Shown: piece after piece, positions 35,756-46,224 of the stretch | Layout of the letters: each line of letters begins with the position of its first letter | Numbering within the stretch: the stretch's first letter is position 1 | Source of the DNA: Haloplasma contractile SSD-17B | GTDB taxonomy: Bacteria > Bacillota_I > Bacilli_A > Haloplasmatales > Haloplasmataceae | Direction of reading: 5' to 3' | DNA length: 64,000 bases | Assembly: GCF_000215935.2 (NCBI RefSeq) | Contig: NZ_AFNU02000001.1 | Location: forward strand, 496,001 to 560,000 | The notes under the pieces: model-generated | Seen by the model: only the letters and a program-made list of their open reading frames with translations | What the model was told of the DNA's origin: nothing | The model's database searches: none | Program-made: the position numbers and the translations under genes

Positions 35756-36434
35756 TTATTTCCTTTTTTATTTGTTCAATTTCATAGTTAACTTTATTGT
35801 AATTTTGATGACTTGGTGGTATTTGATTTAAAATGTGTTGTTTTTTATTTAATAACTCTGTCCATTTTTTAAAAAATAATGTGCTTTTCTCAATTCTTAG
35901 GAATGGCCCAAACTTTAGATCATCCTCTGAGTAATTAGGTGTTGTCCTCTTTTTTTCAGCAACGATTATTTCATAAAGAATACCATCATCTTCAATCAGT
36001 GTTTCGTCTGTAATTGTATAGCCATTCGAGAATAACCAAGCTCTTAATAAATGCTCAGCTACATTAGGTTGTAAGATCAATCGTTTGATATGCTTAAGTT
36101 GTTCTTTGCCTTCTTCTAATAACTCACTAATTAATTTGCCACCCATACCGGCTATTATTACAACATCAACTGAATCATGCTCATCAATTACAGTGAGCCC
36201 TGATCCGAGTCGTAAGTCAACTTGCTCTACTAGACCAGCATCGATTACATGTCGTTTCCCCTCATTTAGAGGACCAACATTGACATCAGAAGCAATCGCA
36301 AAATCAATCATCTCATGAGTAAGTAAATGAATCGGTAACAAACAATGATCCGTTCCAACATCTAAAATATGTCTATACGGTTTTACATAAAGTCCAATTG
36401 TTGAAAGTCGTTTTGATACGTTTTTTCCTTCCAT
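35748..36434 (-). CDS. trmK: tRNA (adenine-22-N1)-methyltransferase
   Basis: SAM-dependent Rossmann-fold enzyme methylating A22 in tRNAs. The 228-residue protein has the SAM loop ILDVGTDHCLLPIHLL, the ASDVNVGPL acidic motif and VVIIAGMGGKLI with the catalytic-site glycines, followed by QPNVAEHLLR and a C-terminal coiled coil, all typical of TrmK (YqfN). The ATG at 36434 lies ten bases after AGGA. Downstream of sigA with a 22-base gap, as in B. subtilis. The YqfO gene that usually follows trmK is absent here. Confidence 0.93.
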   Translation of the reverse strand: MEGKNVSKRLSTIGLYVKPYRHILDVGTDHCLLPIHLLTHEMIDFAIASDVNVGPLNEGKRHVIDAGLVEQVDLRLGSGLTVIDEHDSVDVVIIAGMGGKLISELLEEGKEQLKHIKRLILQPNVAEHLLRAWLFSNGYTITDETLIEDDGILYEIIVAEKKRTTPNYSEDDLKFGPFLRIEKSTLFFKKWTELLNKKQHILNQIPPSHQNYNKVNYEIEQIKKEIKK

Positions 36435-36456
36435 ATCCGGCACATCCTAATTGTTC

Positions 36457-37653
36457 TTAGTCCTCCATGAAGTCTCGTAATTTCTTACTTCTAGACGGAT
36501 GACGTAACTTACGTAATGCTTTAGCTTCAATCTGTCTAATACGTTCTCTTGTTACACCAAATTCTTTCCCTACTTCTTCTAGCGTTCTTGTTCTACCATC
36601 ATTTAGACCAAAACGTAAACGAAGCACACGTTCCTCACGGTCAGTTAGTGTCTCTAATACTTCATTTAATTCTTGTTTTAATAATTCGTTAGAAGCAAAT
36701 TCCGCAGGAGAAATTGTCTCTGAATCTGGAATAAAATCACCAAGGTTCGAATCATCTTCTTCACCAACTGGTGACTCTAATGAAATAGGATCCTGAGAAA
36801 TCTTTAAAATTTCGCGCACCTTGTCAGGTGTTATATCCATCTTTTTAGCAATCTCCTCTGGAAGTGGATCACGCCCTAATTCCTGAGTTAATTGACGTTG
36901 TTCACGTACTAATTTATTAATGGTTTCAACCATATGAACAGGGATACGGATTGTTCTGGCTTGGTCAGCTATTGCTCTTGTGATTGCTTGTCTAATCCAC
37001 CAAGTTGCATAAGTTGAGAACTTGTAACCACGGCGATAATCAAACTTATCAACCGCCTTCATAAGTCCCATGTTTCCTTCCTGGATTAAGTCTAAAAATA
37101 ACATTCCGCGACCTACATGACGTTTAGCAATTGAAACTACAAGTCTCAAGTTTGCTTCAACAAGACGCATCTTAGAAATTTCACCTTTCATAATAAGGTC
37201 TTTAAGTTGACGTTCTGTGTCAGCATCAAGTGCATCCTCTGCTTTTAAATCTTTAATTTGTTCATCAGCCATAAGTCCTGCTTCGATATCTTTCGCGTAA
37301 CGAATTTCTTCATCAGCTGAAAGCAATTCAACTTTCCCTATCTCTTTTAAATACATTCTTACTGGGTCATTAATTTTTATATTAGCTGGTAATGATATAT
37401 CTTCATAGTTGATTTTTATATCATCATCGTCATTAATATTATCATCATCAAATTCATCATCGTTATTTTTTTCGTTTTCTTTAAACAAGTCAATATTTTC
37501 TTTATCTAATTCGTCAAGAATAAATTCGATTTGCTCTGAATTTAAATCCATTTTAGCTAATTTGTCATGGACAACATTATGTTTTAAGAATCCTTCTTTC
37601 TTTCCTTCTTCAATTAATGCATGTAAAAACTCATGTAATGCAGTTTTTTCCAT
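36457..37653 (-). CDS. rpoD: RNA polymerase primary sigma factor
   Basis: Housekeeping sigma factor (SigA), 398 residues, close to the 371 of B. subtilis. An acidic N-terminal part with a poly-Asp stretch (about 60-80) precedes region 1.2 ([11 protein letters not shown]), region 2 ([35 protein letters not shown]) that reads the -10 box, region 3, and region 4.2 ([13 protein letters not shown]) that reads the -35 box. The intact regions fit the TTGACA/TATAAT promoter in front of glyS. GAGGTGG lies five bases before the ATG at 37653. Cotranscribed with dnaG. Confidence 0.97.
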   Translation of the reverse strand: MEKTALHEFLHALIEEGKKEGFLKHNVVHDKLAKMDLNSEQIEFILDELDKENIDLFKENEKNNDDEFDDDNINDDDDIKINYEDISLPANIKINDPVRMYLKEIGKVELLSADEEIRYAKDIEAGLMADEQIKDLKAEDALDADTERQLKDLIMKGEISKMRLVEANLRLVVSIAKRHVGRGMLFLDLIQEGNMGLMKAVDKFDYRRGYKFSTYATWWIRQAITRAIADQARTIRIPVHMVETINKLVREQRQLTQELGRDPLPEEIAKKMDITPDKVREILKISQDPISLESPVGEEDDSNLGDFIPDSETISPAEFASNELLKQELNEVLETLTDREERVLRLRFGLNDGRTRTLEEVGKEFGVTRERIRQIEAKALRKLRHPSRSKKLRDFMED

Positions 37654-37663
37654 TAATACCACC

Positions 37664-39550
37664 TCATACATTTTTATTTTTCAACTGTAGTAACTGAACC
37701 AATTCGTGCGTTAATTTTACTCTCTCCACATCATCTGGACTATTGTCATATTCATTCTTTAATTTTAAATAATTGCTGTATATAAGACTTCGTTTCAAGG
37801 TTTTCTTACACTGTTCAATATGTTCATCCGTAAATCGTTTTACTTCATCATAAGGATTATTGTCATATCCATCTCTTTTGAACTGATCATATAGTTCATT
37901 AACAAATTTACGATATTCAGGGTCTTCTTCTTTTGTATAATGATCACAAAAATTATCGATATCAAACGATTCATATAGTTCATAATAATTTTCTAAATCA
38001 TGAATTAACCGTCTATAATTTTGTTCTGGAAAGGTAATAGATGTATCGGACGTAATAATCTTACATGAAATTTTATTATTCATTGCGAAAAATATGAGTG
38101 TTTCTTGTGCTTTTTTAACATCTTTTGGTTTATACCGTTCAAACTTTTTAGCTATTCTTCCAAAGCGATTGTTTGGTAGCTCACTTTTATTATTAGTTGT
38201 TGTACTATAGTTTTTAGTATTACCATTCTGCACGGGTTTATGATGCGACCTCGTTCGACCTAAATACGTCTCTAAGTCAGAATACAAGGTCTCAATTGAT
38301 ACATCGATGTCGTTAGCCATCTTTTTAAGAAAAAATTCCCGTTCTGTTTCTGAACTATTCATTAGTAGTTTAAACGTTTTTGCCTTAAACTCTTCTATTG
38401 AAGAGATATGATCGGTATTTGTATTACGCTTGTACAAATCATAAAAATACTCATTAACCGATTTTTGACGGTTGTTCACATACTCTATAAAAGCAGAGTT
38501 ATTATATTTTTTTATAAAATCATCTGGATCTAATCCCTGAGGGAGCGTAACAATCGAGATATTAAAGCGTTGTTTATATAGCGTCCGAATCGCTCTTCTA
38601 GTTGCGTCGATACCAGCGTGATCAGCATCATATAACAAAATAGCATTTTTTGTATACTGTCTTAGTTTTTTAGCATGTTCATCAGTTAAAGACGTTCCCA
38701 TTGTCGCAACCGATTCTAGAAGTCCTGCTTTTGATGCTTTTATAACATCCATAAATCCTTCTAGTAAAAACACACGGTCTTTTTGTTTAATGGTCCGTTT
38801 TGCATTGTTTAAGTTATAGACAATCTTACTTTTCTTAAACAGTGGCGTTTCTTGAGTATTAATGTACTTAGGCTCATCTTTATGATCCGGATGATAAGTC
38901 CGTCCACTAAAGGCAACAATATTTCCATGTTCATCATAGATTGGAAACATGATGCGATCTCTGAATTTATCATAATACGTTTCATCATACACTGATATAT
39001 GACCAAGTTCGAGCATGGCGATTTCAGAAACATTATTTTCTTTTAACGCATCATATAAGAGGTGACGTCCATTAGGAGCTAGTCCAATCCCAAACTTATT
39101 GATGATTTCTTCTGTCAAGTCACGCTCTTGTAAATAATCGAGTGCTTCCTTTCCTTCTGTCGTCTTATTCAAACAAAAGGTAAAGAATTCTTTAGCTAGT
39201 TTGTTGACACGATAGTAGTTCTGATTTTTTTGATCACTCTTTACATCGTAATATTGATCAATTCGAATATTTGCTTTATCAGAAAGTCGCTTTATTGACT
39301 CCTGATAGGAAACACTTTCAATATTCGAAATAAAGTTGATCGCATTTCCACCCTCACCACAACTAAAGCAATGATAGATTTGTTTCTCAGGTGACACAGA
39401 AAATGAAGGTGTCTTTTCATTATGGAATGGACATAAACCAAAGTAGTTTTTTCCTTTTTTCTCAAGTTTTACATATTCACTTACAATATTAACGATATCC
39501 GTGCGACTTATAATCTCATCTAATACATTATTCGGAATTCGAGGCATCAT
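37664..39550 (-). CDS. dnaG: DNA primase
   Basis: Makes RNA primers at the replication fork. The protein of about 628 residues has the N-terminal CHC2 zinc finger ([11 protein letters not shown], then [10 protein letters not shown]), the TOPRIM domain with LLEGFMDV and [12 protein letters not shown], and a weakly conserved C-terminal helicase-binding domain. AGAGGGTGG precedes two adjacent ATGs (39550 and 39547); the GTG at 39556 lies too near it. dnaG stops 10 bases before rpoD begins; with the neighbouring genes this forms the classic macromolecular synthesis unit. Confidence 0.96.
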   Translation of the reverse strand: MMPRIPNNVLDEIISRTDIVNIVSEYVKLEKKGKNYFGLCPFHNEKTPSFSVSPEKQIYHCFSCGEGGNAINFISNIESVSYQESIKRLSDKANIRIDQYYDVKSDQKNQNYYRVNKLAKEFFTFCLNKTTEGKEALDYLQERDLTEEIINKFGIGLAPNGRHLLYDALKENNVSEIAMLELGHISVYDETYYDKFRDRIMFPIYDEHGNIVAFSGRTYHPDHKDEPKYINTQETPLFKKSKIVYNLNNAKRTIKQKDRVFLLEGFMDVIKASKAGLLESVATMGTSLTDEHAKKLRQYTKNAILLYDADHAGIDATRRAIRTLYKQRFNISIVTLPQGLDPDDFIKKYNNSAFIEYVNNRQKSVNEYFYDLYKRNTNTDHISSIEEFKAKTFKLLMNSSETEREFFLKKMANDIDVSIETLYSDLETYLGRTRSHHKPVQNGNTKNYSTTTNNKSELPNNRFGRIAKKFERYKPKDVKKAQETLIFFAMNNKISCKIITSDTSITFPEQNYRRLIHDLENYYELYESFDIDNFCDHYTKEEDPEYRKFVNELYDQFKRDGYDNNPYDEVKRFTDEHIEQCKKTLKRSLIYSNYLKLKNEYDNSPDDVERVKLTHELVQLLQLKNKNV

Positions 39551-39578
39551 GTCCACCCTCTTTTAGTCTCGCTTATAA

Positions 39579-40967
39579 TTAAAACTTTAATTGTTCTCTG
39601 AAATAATCATTTAAATCTTCTATTTTAATACGAATTTGTTCCATGGTGTCACGGTCTCTGACAGTAACACTAGAATCTTCAAGCGTATCATAGTCAACGG
39701 TTACACAATATGGTGTACCAATCACATCTTGTCTTCGATAGCGTTTACCAATCTTACCTGTAACATCGTAATCAGTCATGAACTCAGATGCAAGACGCGC
39801 ATAAACCTCTTCTGCCTTTTCACCTAACTTCTTAACAAGTGGTAAAACAGCTATTTTATAGGGTGCTAATGCCTTATGTAAGTGAAGCACCTCGCGTGTA
39901 TCTCCGCTATCTAACGTTTCTTCCTCATATGCGTCTAGTAAGAACGTTAAGAATAGACGACCGACACCAACAGATGGTTCTATACAATATGGAATATATT
40001 TTTCATTTGTATGTGGATCATGGTAATCAAGAGTAACACCTGATTCTTCTGAGTGAGCTTTCAAATCATAGTCAGTACGATTTGATATTCCCCACAGTTC
40101 ACCCCAACCAAATGGATATAAGTATTCAATATCACAGGTTCCATTACTATAATGACTTAATTCATCTTCATCATGTTCACGAATACGTAATCTCTGTTCA
40201 CTTGCACCAAGTGATACTAACCATTTATAGCTAAAGTCTCTAAAGTATTCATACCACTTAGAATCCTCACCAGGCTTACAAAAGAATTCGAGTTCCATTT
40301 GCTCAAACTCACGTGTTCTAAAAATAAAGTTTCCAGGTGTAATTTCATTTCGGAATGACTTTCCAACTTGAGCGATTCCAAATGGTAACTTTTTACGTGC
40401 ACTTCTCTGAACGTTTTTAAAGTTCACAAAAATTCCTTGAGCAGTTTCAGGACGCATATATACGGCTGATTTTTCATCACCGACAACCCCTTGATGGGTT
40501 TTAAACATCAATTCAAACTGTCTAATTTCAGTGAAATGTTCTGACGATGCATCACAATTTGGACAGTTAATATTATGTTCGTTAATATAAGATTCCATTT
40601 TTTCATTTGACCAACCACCTGGGTTGACCTCACCATTTGAATGCTCTTCAATTAACTTATCTGCTCGATGTCTTGATTTACATTCTTTACAATCCATTAA
40701 TGGATCATTAAATCCACCGACATGACCTGAGGCTACCCACACATCAGGATTCATAAGTATTGATGAATCAATACCTACATTATGTGGATTTTCCTGAACA
40801 AATTTCTTCCACCATGCCTTCTTAATATTATTTGCTAGTTCTACACCAAGAGGTCCTAAGTCCCATGTATTTGCAAGACCACCATAAATTTCTGATCCTT
40901 GAAATACAAACCCTTGGTTTTTTGCTAAGTTAACCAGTTTTTCCATAGTTAAATTATGCTTATCCAT
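39579..40967 (-). CDS. glyS: Glycyl-tRNA synthetase, homodimeric type
   Basis: Charges tRNA-Gly. The 462-residue class II enzyme is the single-chain alpha2 type: it begins [20 protein letters not shown] and has GSEIYGG, motif 2 ([21 protein letters not shown]) and motif 3 (PSVGVGRLF). B. subtilis itself has the two-subunit glyQ-glyS form, so this is a different family at the same chromosomal place. The ATG at 40967 follows AGGAGGT by six bases; the frame continues upstream only through the T-box leader. A short insert with two Cys pairs (CKECKS, CPNCD) could bind zinc. Confidence 0.97.
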   Translation of the reverse strand: MDKHNLTMEKLVNLAKNQGFVFQGSEIYGGLANTWDLGPLGVELANNIKKAWWKKFVQENPHNVGIDSSILMNPDVWVASGHVGGFNDPLMDCKECKSRHRADKLIEEHSNGEVNPGGWSNEKMESYINEHNINCPNCDASSEHFTEIRQFELMFKTHQGVVGDEKSAVYMRPETAQGIFVNFKNVQRSARKKLPFGIAQVGKSFRNEITPGNFIFRTREFEQMELEFFCKPGEDSKWYEYFRDFSYKWLVSLGASEQRLRIREHDEDELSHYSNGTCDIEYLYPFGWGELWGISNRTDYDLKAHSEESGVTLDYHDPHTNEKYIPYCIEPSVGVGRLFLTFLLDAYEEETLDSGDTREVLHLHKALAPYKIAVLPLVKKLGEKAEEVYARLASEFMTDYDVTGKIGKRYRRQDVIGTPYCVTVDYDTLEDSSVTVRDRDTMEQIRIKIEDLNDYFREQLKF

Positions 40968-41274
40968 AAGCGTACCTCCTACTAAATCATATAAAAACGC
41001 AAAAAAATTCTCAGACCCTATACTAAAAAAACGTATAGGGACGAGAATATAAACCCGCGGTTCCACCCTACTTATCATAGAGAGTCTAAATAACGTTAAC
41101 ATCGTTATTTATCCAAAAGCACCTTCTCTATGATCACTTTGGTATTTATACTCAGGAGTTCCATTCTTATAAACTGTGTTCTCTAGCTTGCACCATCCTA
41201 GATTCGCTTGTAACATTCAGCGTATAATACTTTTCTCCATCAAAGTAATTATATAATTTTATATATAATATTGC
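40968..41274 (-). promoter_or_regulatory. Glycine T-box riboswitch of glyS
   Basis: Leader RNA that reads the charging state of tRNA-Gly. The T-box AGGGTGGAACCGCG is at 41056-41069. Near the 5' end, an AGTA loop-E element faces GAATGGAA, giving the specifier codon GGA at 41160-41162 between the short pairs TTATA/TATAA and GGAG/CTCC. A terminator hairpin (41001-41047) precedes the ribosome site. Uncharged tRNA-Gly would pair with the T-box and let transcription continue into glyS. Confidence 0.92.
41001..41047 (-). terminator. Regulated terminator of the glyS T-box leader
   Basis: On the minus strand TTCTCGTCCCTATAC pairs with GTATAGGGTCTGAGAA, with a small mismatch, then seven Ts. The 5' arm region overlaps the bases after the T-box, as needed for terminator/antiterminator switching. 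Confidence 0.88.
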
Positions 41275-41280
41275 TACTAT

Positions 41281-41309
41281 ATTATACTCATATCCTTTAT
41301 TATTGTCAA
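41281..41309 (-). promoter_or_regulatory. Consensus promoter of glyS
   Basis: TTGACA (41304-41309), a 17-base spacer and TATAAT (41281-41286), both exact consensus for the primary sigma factor. Transcription would begin near 41274. Confidence 0.88.
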
Positions 41310-41317
41310 ATTATTTT

Positions 41318-42055
41318 CTATTTATTTAACATTTTTAAAGATTTTGTAAATATTCCCAAATGATTTTGATAAAATTCATTCAAAAGAATTCGTAATTCCT
41401 GTAATACAATTTCTTGTGTATCCTCTACTAAGTCGGTAATTACCTCAGGTTCATTCATATATAAATAACGAATCATCTTGATGGTAGCTACAGAGAAGTA
41501 TCGACTTCTATGATCTAAACAATGCTTACAGACTAACCCGCCCATATCTATATCAAAACTTATAATTTCTTTTTGAGTTTGACAGCTTACACATCGATCT
41601 AAAATCGGAGCGACACCCAAAAAGTATAACAGCTTAAGTTCAAACATATAAACATATAACTGTATACTGACTTCATCCTTAGCATCATTTATTCCCTCTA
41701 ATATTGCTGTTAGTAAATTAAAGAGATAACCTGTTGCTAGATGTTGATCAAGTCCCTTTAACAGCAATTCAAAAAGATGATAAACATAGATACTTTTATT
41801 AAAATCGAGCTTAATTTTAGAATACGAATGTAGAGCCTCACTTGCATAGCATGTAGAAAGCCCTTTATTATAACGAATACTAAAAGAAGCATGGGTAATC
41901 GGTTGCGTAGAAGCAAACTGTCTACTCTTATAACTGTTTGCTCCTTTAACTAACAATCCAATTAGTCCATGCTCTAATGTATAGACTTGTACAATTTTAC
42001 TCTTTTCTTGATAATCACTACTTTTTAGAATGATTCCTTCTATTACTTCGGCCAT
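41318..42055 (-). CDS. recO: DNA repair protein RecO
   Basis: Recombination mediator that loads RecA with RecR. The 245-residue protein begins with the OB-fold segment EGIILKSSDYQEKSKIVQVYT and has the zinc motif CVSC near residue 150 and CKHC 19-20 residues on, then a helical domain. AGAGGG lies six bases before the ATG. The start overlaps the end of yqzL by 38 bases. Gene order era-yqzL-recO-gly synthetase is the usual one in Bacilli. Confidence 0.94.
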   Translation of the reverse strand: MAEVIEGIILKSSDYQEKSKIVQVYTLEHGLIGLLVKGANSYKSRQFASTQPITHASFSIRYNKGLSTCYASEALHSYSKIKLDFNKSIYVYHLFELLLKGLDQHLATGYLFNLLTAILEGINDAKDEVSIQLYVYMFELKLLYFLGVAPILDRCVSCQTQKEIISFDIDMGGLVCKHCLDHRSRYFSVATIKMIRYLYMNEPEVITDLVEDTQEIVLQELRILLNEFYQNHLGIFTKSLKMLNK

Positions 42056-42191
42056 TTGAATCCCTCTTGCTATCTTTTATAATGACTTCAGAACCCATTT
42101 CATTTAGATAGTTTTTTTGTTTTCTCTTATAATTTAAATAATCCTCAATGCTACCCGTATTTTTAAATTTATTCCATGCATCTTTTTTCAT
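42018..42191 (-). CDS. yqzL: YqzL family small protein
   Basis: A 57-residue cytosolic protein beginning MKKDAWNKFKNTGSIEDYLNYK, which matches the conserved W-x-x-F-x-x-T-G-x-I-x-x-Y-L core of YqzL; the rest is basic and low in complexity. B. subtilis yqzL also sits between era and recO. Function is unknown. An upstream in-frame ATG at 42203 is too near the AGAGG site to be favoured. Confidence 0.78.
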   Translation of the reverse strand: MKKDAWNKFKNTGSIEDYLNYKRKQKNYLNEMGSEVIIKDSKRDSNGRSNRRNHSKK

Positions 42192-42203
42192 AATATTGAC
42201 CAT

Positions 42204-42545
42204 CCTCTCATCTCAATTGTATATTATTAGGATAGACAAAATATGATAAATTATTTATGCAATTGACAAAAATTTTAGACAGTTTTAAGGATATATTCGG
42301 TTCGTTCCCTATTCTAAAAAACTGAGTTGATAATTATGTTTTTATTCCATAATGGTGGTTTAACATTAAATCGTTATTCCTTTATTTTTAAATAGTTATG
42401 TTCTGATTCTAAAATTCGTATATTATATATAAAAAATTACTCATTACAACGTTTATTTAGGTAAATACCCATATAGATAGCTTCTAGAATGAATCATTAG
42501 CTATAAATAAGGTATATACCTCTTTTATAAAACGTTTTGTTTTGT
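42204..42545. other. Intergenic region era-yqzL
   Basis: About 340 AT-rich bases after era and before yqzL. The only structure seen is a 12-base palindrome AGGTATATACCT near 42510-42521, which with TCTTTTAT behind it on the plus strand could form a weak hairpin. No gene with a ribosome site. Confidence 0.5.
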
Positions 42546-43472
42546 TTAGTATTCTTTTTCGACATAACCTAGGTTGTTTAAATGAGTTTGCTTGTTACGC
42601 CAATCCTTAACAACTTTAACCCAAAGTTCTAAAAAGACCTTACTCCCAAGTAAATCTTGTATATCTTTTCTGGCAAGCGTACCAATATCCTTTAGCATTG
42701 AACCATTCTTACCAATTACGATTCCTTTTTGCGAAGGTCGTTCTACGATAATCGAAGCCTGAACATCGATTATGTCTTTTCCTTCTTCCTTACTTATATC
42801 ATCGATAATGACAGCAACTGAATGAGGAATTTCCTCTCTTGTCTTAACTAGTACTTTTTCACGAATTAATTCTGAAATAATAAATCGTTCTGGGTGATCC
42901 GTTACCTGGTCATCCGGGTAGTATTTAGGTCCTTCTTCTAAGTAACTATGAATTGTACCAAGTAGTGTTGATACATTCTCTCCAGTTAAAGCGGAAATTG
43001 GAACAATCTCTGCAAAATCAAACTCTTTATGATAAGCTGCCATAATTTCTAAAAGTTGTTCTTTCGGTATCATGTCTATTTTATTAATTACCAAAAGTAC
43101 AGGTTGTTTGACATTTTTTAAATGTTCAATTATAAAACGATCGCCTGGACCAATTTTTTGCTCAGCATTAACCATAAATAGTACTAAGTCCACTTGGTTT
43201 AATGTATTTAACGCAATCTTGGTCATAAATGTTCCTAGTTTATGCTTGGGTTTATGTATTCCTGGAGTATCTACAAAGATATACTGAGCATCATCTGTTG
43301 TATAAACACCTTGAATTTTATTTCGTGTTGTTTGAGCTTTGTCACTCATAATAGCAATTTTTTGTCCTAAGACTTGATTTAAAAAAGTTGATTTTCCTAC
43401 GTTCGGTCTTCCGACTATTGTAATAAATCCTGATTTAAACTGATCTGTCTGTTTTTTGTTATTTAGAACCAC
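42546..43472 (-). CDS. era: GTPase Era
   Basis: Ras-like GTPase that binds the 3' end of 16S rRNA during small-subunit assembly. It has G1 [10 protein letters not shown]2 [10 protein letters not shown]3 DTPGIHKP, G4 NKID and G5 SALTGEN, then a C-terminal KH domain ([14 protein letters not shown]). A GTG at 43472 is preferred: AAAGGGG lies eight bases before it, and this site overlaps the longer ATG frame starting at 43490. The protein is then 308 residues, near the family size. Confidence 0.95.
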   Translation of the reverse strand: MVLNNKKQTDQFKSGFITIVGRPNVGKSTFLNQVLGQKIAIMSDKAQTTRNKIQGVYTTDDAQYIFVDTPGIHKPKHKLGTFMTKIALNTLNQVDLVLFMVNAEQKIGPGDRFIIEHLKNVKQPVLLVINKIDMIPKEQLLEIMAAYHKEFDFAEIVPISALTGENVSTLLGTIHSYLEEGPKYYPDDQVTDHPERFIISELIREKVLVKTREEIPHSVAVIIDDISKEEGKDIIDVQASIIVERPSQKGIVIGKNGSMLKDIGTLARKDIQDLLGSKVFLELWVKVVKDWRNKQTHLNNLGYVEKEY

Positions 43473-43490
43473 GAATCGTGCCCCTTTCAT

Positions 43491-43969
43491 CGTTAGTGTA
43501 TAGTTAGTTTAGTTGTAGTTAATCGTTCATTCTATATTTTCTGAACTAATGTTGTAGTTAATGTAAGTTTAGTTCATTTATCTAACTTATTCATTATGGT
43601 CTGTTATATACTTAACTGTTAAATAATGACTCTTATGTTTATCCTAAACGCTGTGTTAGTGTATACTGTTGCGAGATTTTCGTATTAATGGTTCAAAACA
43701 TATTAAATACTAAACGAAAACTCTATTTCTATAGGTCGTCATCTACGTGATTTTTGTATAGGGTATTAAATTATAAAGTCTTACAAAAGCACAATTACTC
43801 GCGTATTTTCTATAAAAGTCATAATATATAATTATAAACTAAGAAAAACACTGTCATATATGACTTATAACTATAAATACCTCACTTTTAAGCGGTATAG
43901 AGACTCTGTTATGATGAACTTAATAAAAACACAGTTCGCTAACAGATCTTAACTAAATAGGTTTGTCTA
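43491..43969. other. Long intergenic region cdd-era
   Basis: About 480 AT-rich bases between co-directional genes, with no credible frame. The segment GTTGTAGTTAAT occurs twice near 43512-43565 with further TTAGTT/GTTAAT echoes, a faint degenerate repeat. In other Bacilli cdd and era are almost adjacent, so the spacer is larger than expected. It should hold the era promoter. Confidence 0.5.
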
Positions 43970-44368
43970 TTATAAATCGTTACGTCCAAAACTGAATGGT
44001 AGTACTTCATCACGATTTAACACTTTCGTAATCCCATTTAAGTTTGTTAAAATAATTTCAGTATCTTCATTTACAAGTTCATGAATAACTTGTCTACATG
44101 CACCGCAAGGTGAACAGAAACTTTCTGTATCAGCAACAATTGCAAGTGCTTTTACATCATCTTGTCTGTATCCATCAGAGTAGGCAGCAAAAAATGCACT
44201 TCGTTCAGCACAGTTTGATAACCCATATGATGCATTTTCAACATTTGCACCAGTATAAACTTGTCCATCTTTTAATAGAATTGCACATCCTACTTGAAAA
44301 TTAGAATATGGTGCGTAGGCATTGTCTCTTACCTCAATGGCTTTTTTTATTAGTTCTTCATGCTTCAT
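43970..44368 (-). CDS. cdd: Cytidine deaminase
   Basis: Deaminates cytidine and deoxycytidine for pyrimidine salvage. The 132-residue protein has the zinc site NCAERSAFF (Cys53 and catalytic Glu55) and CSPCGACRQ. Length is that of the homotetrameric form. AGAGGTG lies six bases before the ATG at 44368. Follows dgkA by 17 bases in the conserved ybeY-dgkA-cdd order. Confidence 0.95.
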   Translation of the reverse strand: MKHEELIKKAIEVRDNAYAPYSNFQVGCAILLKDGQVYTGANVENASYGLSNCAERSAFFAAYSDGYRQDDVKALAIVADTESFCSPCGACRQVIHELVNEDTEIILTNLNGITKVLNRDEVLPFSFGRNDL

Positions 44369-44385
44369 TATAAACACCTCTATTT

Positions 44386-44799
44386 TTATAAGTTTACTAT
44401 TATTTTAAACAATTCTAAAAAATCATCTATAAAAATCATACATAGAGCCACGGCATACAAAATTGCAAAAACCAATACGCAAGCAGCCGATGTATCCTTT
44501 GCTCGCTTTGCATTCATATTATATTCAGATATTAGTAGGTCTACAATATTTTCAATTGTCGTATTAAAAATTTCAAACACAACGGTAAACCCAAAGAAAA
44601 TTAGTATTGTAGTCCATTCAAAGTAGGATATGTCAAACTTAATACCAAACGCAAACACGATAATACCGAGCAAAATATGAAATCGCATATTTCGTTCTGT
44701 CTTTATAACATAAAATAACCCATTGAATGCATGTTTAAGTGAACGAAAGAAACTACGAATCACCCTGATGATTTTGTTGTCTCCCGAGGTTGGTTTCAT
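44386..44799 (-). CDS. dgkA: Undecaprenol/diacylglycerol kinase
   Basis: Integral membrane lipid kinase of the DgkA family, 137 residues with three membrane helices. The signature EIFNTTIENIVDLL carries the catalytic glutamates and asparagine; the next segment NMNAKRAKDTSAACVL is typical. In Firmicutes the enzyme mainly phosphorylates undecaprenol for cell-wall lipid carrier recycling. GGAG lies ten bases before the ATG; the start lies inside the end of ybeY (47-base overlap), so translation is coupled. Confidence 0.92.
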   Translation of the reverse strand: MKPTSGDNKIIRVIRSFFRSLKHAFNGLFYVIKTERNMRFHILLGIIVFAFGIKFDISYFEWTTILIFFGFTVVFEIFNTTIENIVDLLISEYNMNAKRAKDTSAACVLVFAILYAVALCMIFIDDFLELFKIIVNL

Positions 44800-45244
44800 T
44801 TAAAATCATCTCCTGTTTCGTAAACATGATGTCCTCTTCCTCTTTGGTCTGATGATCATATCCTAACAAATGCAGTAATCCATGACAGGCTAGGAATCCA
44901 ACTTCTCGCTTTAAAGAATGGCCATACTCGAAAGCCTGTTTAATTGCTTGATCAATACAAATAAACACATCTCCAAGTTGAATATGAAGTGCATCCTCTA
45001 GTGACGGTTCCTTTGATAAATCATCTAACATTGCAAATGATATAACATCAGTCACACAATCTTTGCCTCGGTAATCGTGATTTATTTGTTTAATTTTCTC
45101 ATTTTCGACAAAGATGATTGCAACTTCATAGTCTTTTCTTTCTAATTGTTCAACCTGCTCTATTTGATCACATACACTTTGTATGATATCTATATAATCT
45201 TCTACATTTTTGTCTGTTTCATTAATATATGCTACTTCAATCAT
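44753..45244 (-). CDS. ybeY: Endoribonuclease YbeY
   Basis: Zinc-dependent RNase for 16S rRNA 3'-end maturation and ribosome quality control. The 163-residue protein has the zinc motif HGLLHLLGYDH and the conserved NHDYRGKDCVTDVISF segment. AGGTG precedes the ATG. It lies between phoH and dgkA as usual. Confidence 0.95.
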   Translation of the reverse strand: MIEVAYINETDKNVEDYIDIIQSVCDQIEQVEQLERKDYEVAIIFVENEKIKQINHDYRGKDCVTDVISFAMLDDLSKEPSLEDALHIQLGDVFICIDQAIKQAFEYGHSLKREVGFLACHGLLHLLGYDHQTKEEEDIMFTKQEMILNETNLGRQQNHQGDS

Positions 45245-45249
45245 TCATG

Positions 45250-46224
45250 TCACCTATCTTCATGTTTTTCATAGCGCGCAATAACTTCTTGCACTAGTGG
45301 ATGTCTGATTACATCTTGCTTGTTAAAATTACAGATTCGAATATTTTTGATATTATCTAAAATCGTGATTGCAGTCTTTAGACCCGAGCGTTCACCTTTG
45401 CGTAGGTCGACTTGTGAAATATCACCTGTTACAACCATTTTAGAATTAAACCCTAATCGTGTTAGGAACATTTTCATTTGTTGCTCAGTAGTATTTTGAG
45501 CCTCATCAAGAATAACATACGCATCTTCTAATGTGCGACCTCTCATATAAGCTAGTGGTGCAATTTCAATGACTCCTTTTTCAATCAGTGTTTCAGTTTG
45601 TTCTACACCTAATGAGTCATGAAGCGCATCGTATAATGGTCTTAAATAAGGATCAACTTTTTCTTTTAAGTCCCCAGGTAAGAATCCGAGGCTTTCTCCG
45701 GCTTCAACAGCAGGGCGCGTTAATATAATTTTTTTAATTTCTTGCTGCTTTAACATATGCACTGCCTTAACGACTGCTATATACGTCTTCCCCGTACCGG
45801 CAGGTCCAACACCAAATACTAAATCACATGACTCGATTGCCTTTACATAGGTTTTTTGCATCAATGTTTTAACATAAATGGATTTACCATTAACCCTTTT
45901 GCCCACTAAAATTTTATTTCGATAAATTGTCACGAGTTCATCTAACTGGTTTAATTTTAGCATTTTCAAAGCATATATGATATCACGCACGGTTAAATTT
46001 GTTTCATATCTTAAAATTTCTTGTAAAGTCTTAAATAGACGTGTGAGTTCATCTACTGTTTCCTCATTTGTATCCTCTGGTACATAGATTTCTTCCCCAC
46101 GTGTTACGATGTTAAACTTAAAATGATCTTTAATCACATTCAAGTTTTTATCATTTGCACCAATAATCGCAATACATTCTTCTAAATTGTTGAATTTAAT
46201 TGTCAGCTTTTTGTAGTTGCTCAT
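45250..46224 (-). CDS. phoH: PhoH-like ATPase
   Basis: Cytosolic P-loop ATPase of the PhoH/YbeZ family, 324 residues, linked to YbeY and ribosome or RNA metabolism. Walker A GPAGTGKT is near residue 140, the PhoH signature TRPAVEAGESLGFLPGD follows, and YVILDEAQNTT is Walker B. An N-terminal KH-like segment precedes the ATPase. AAAGGAG is best spaced (eight bases) for the ATG at 46224. It overlaps yqfD by 29 bases. The HD-domain membrane protein PgpH (yqfF), which normally lies between phoH and ybeY, is missing. Confidence 0.94.
   Translation of the reverse strand: MSNYKKLTIKFNNLEECIAIIGANDKNLNVIKDHFKFNIVTRGEEIYVPEDTNEETVDELTRLFKTLQEILRYETNLTVRDIIYALKMLKLNQLDELVTIYRNKILVGKRVNGKSIYVKTLMQKTYVKAIESCDLVFGVGPAGTGKTYIAVVKAVHMLKQQEIKKIILTRPAVEAGESLGFLPGDLKEKVDPYLRPLYDALHDSLGVEQTETLIEKGVIEIAPLAYMRGRTLEDAYVILDEAQNTTEQQMKMFLTRLGFNSKMVVTGDISQVDLRKGERSGLKTAITILDNIKNIRICNFNKQDVIRHPLVQEVIARYEKHEDR

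Noticed and set aside
38809-39033. Minus-strand 74-codon frame within dnaG
   Set aside because: Out-of-frame shadow of primase coding sequence.
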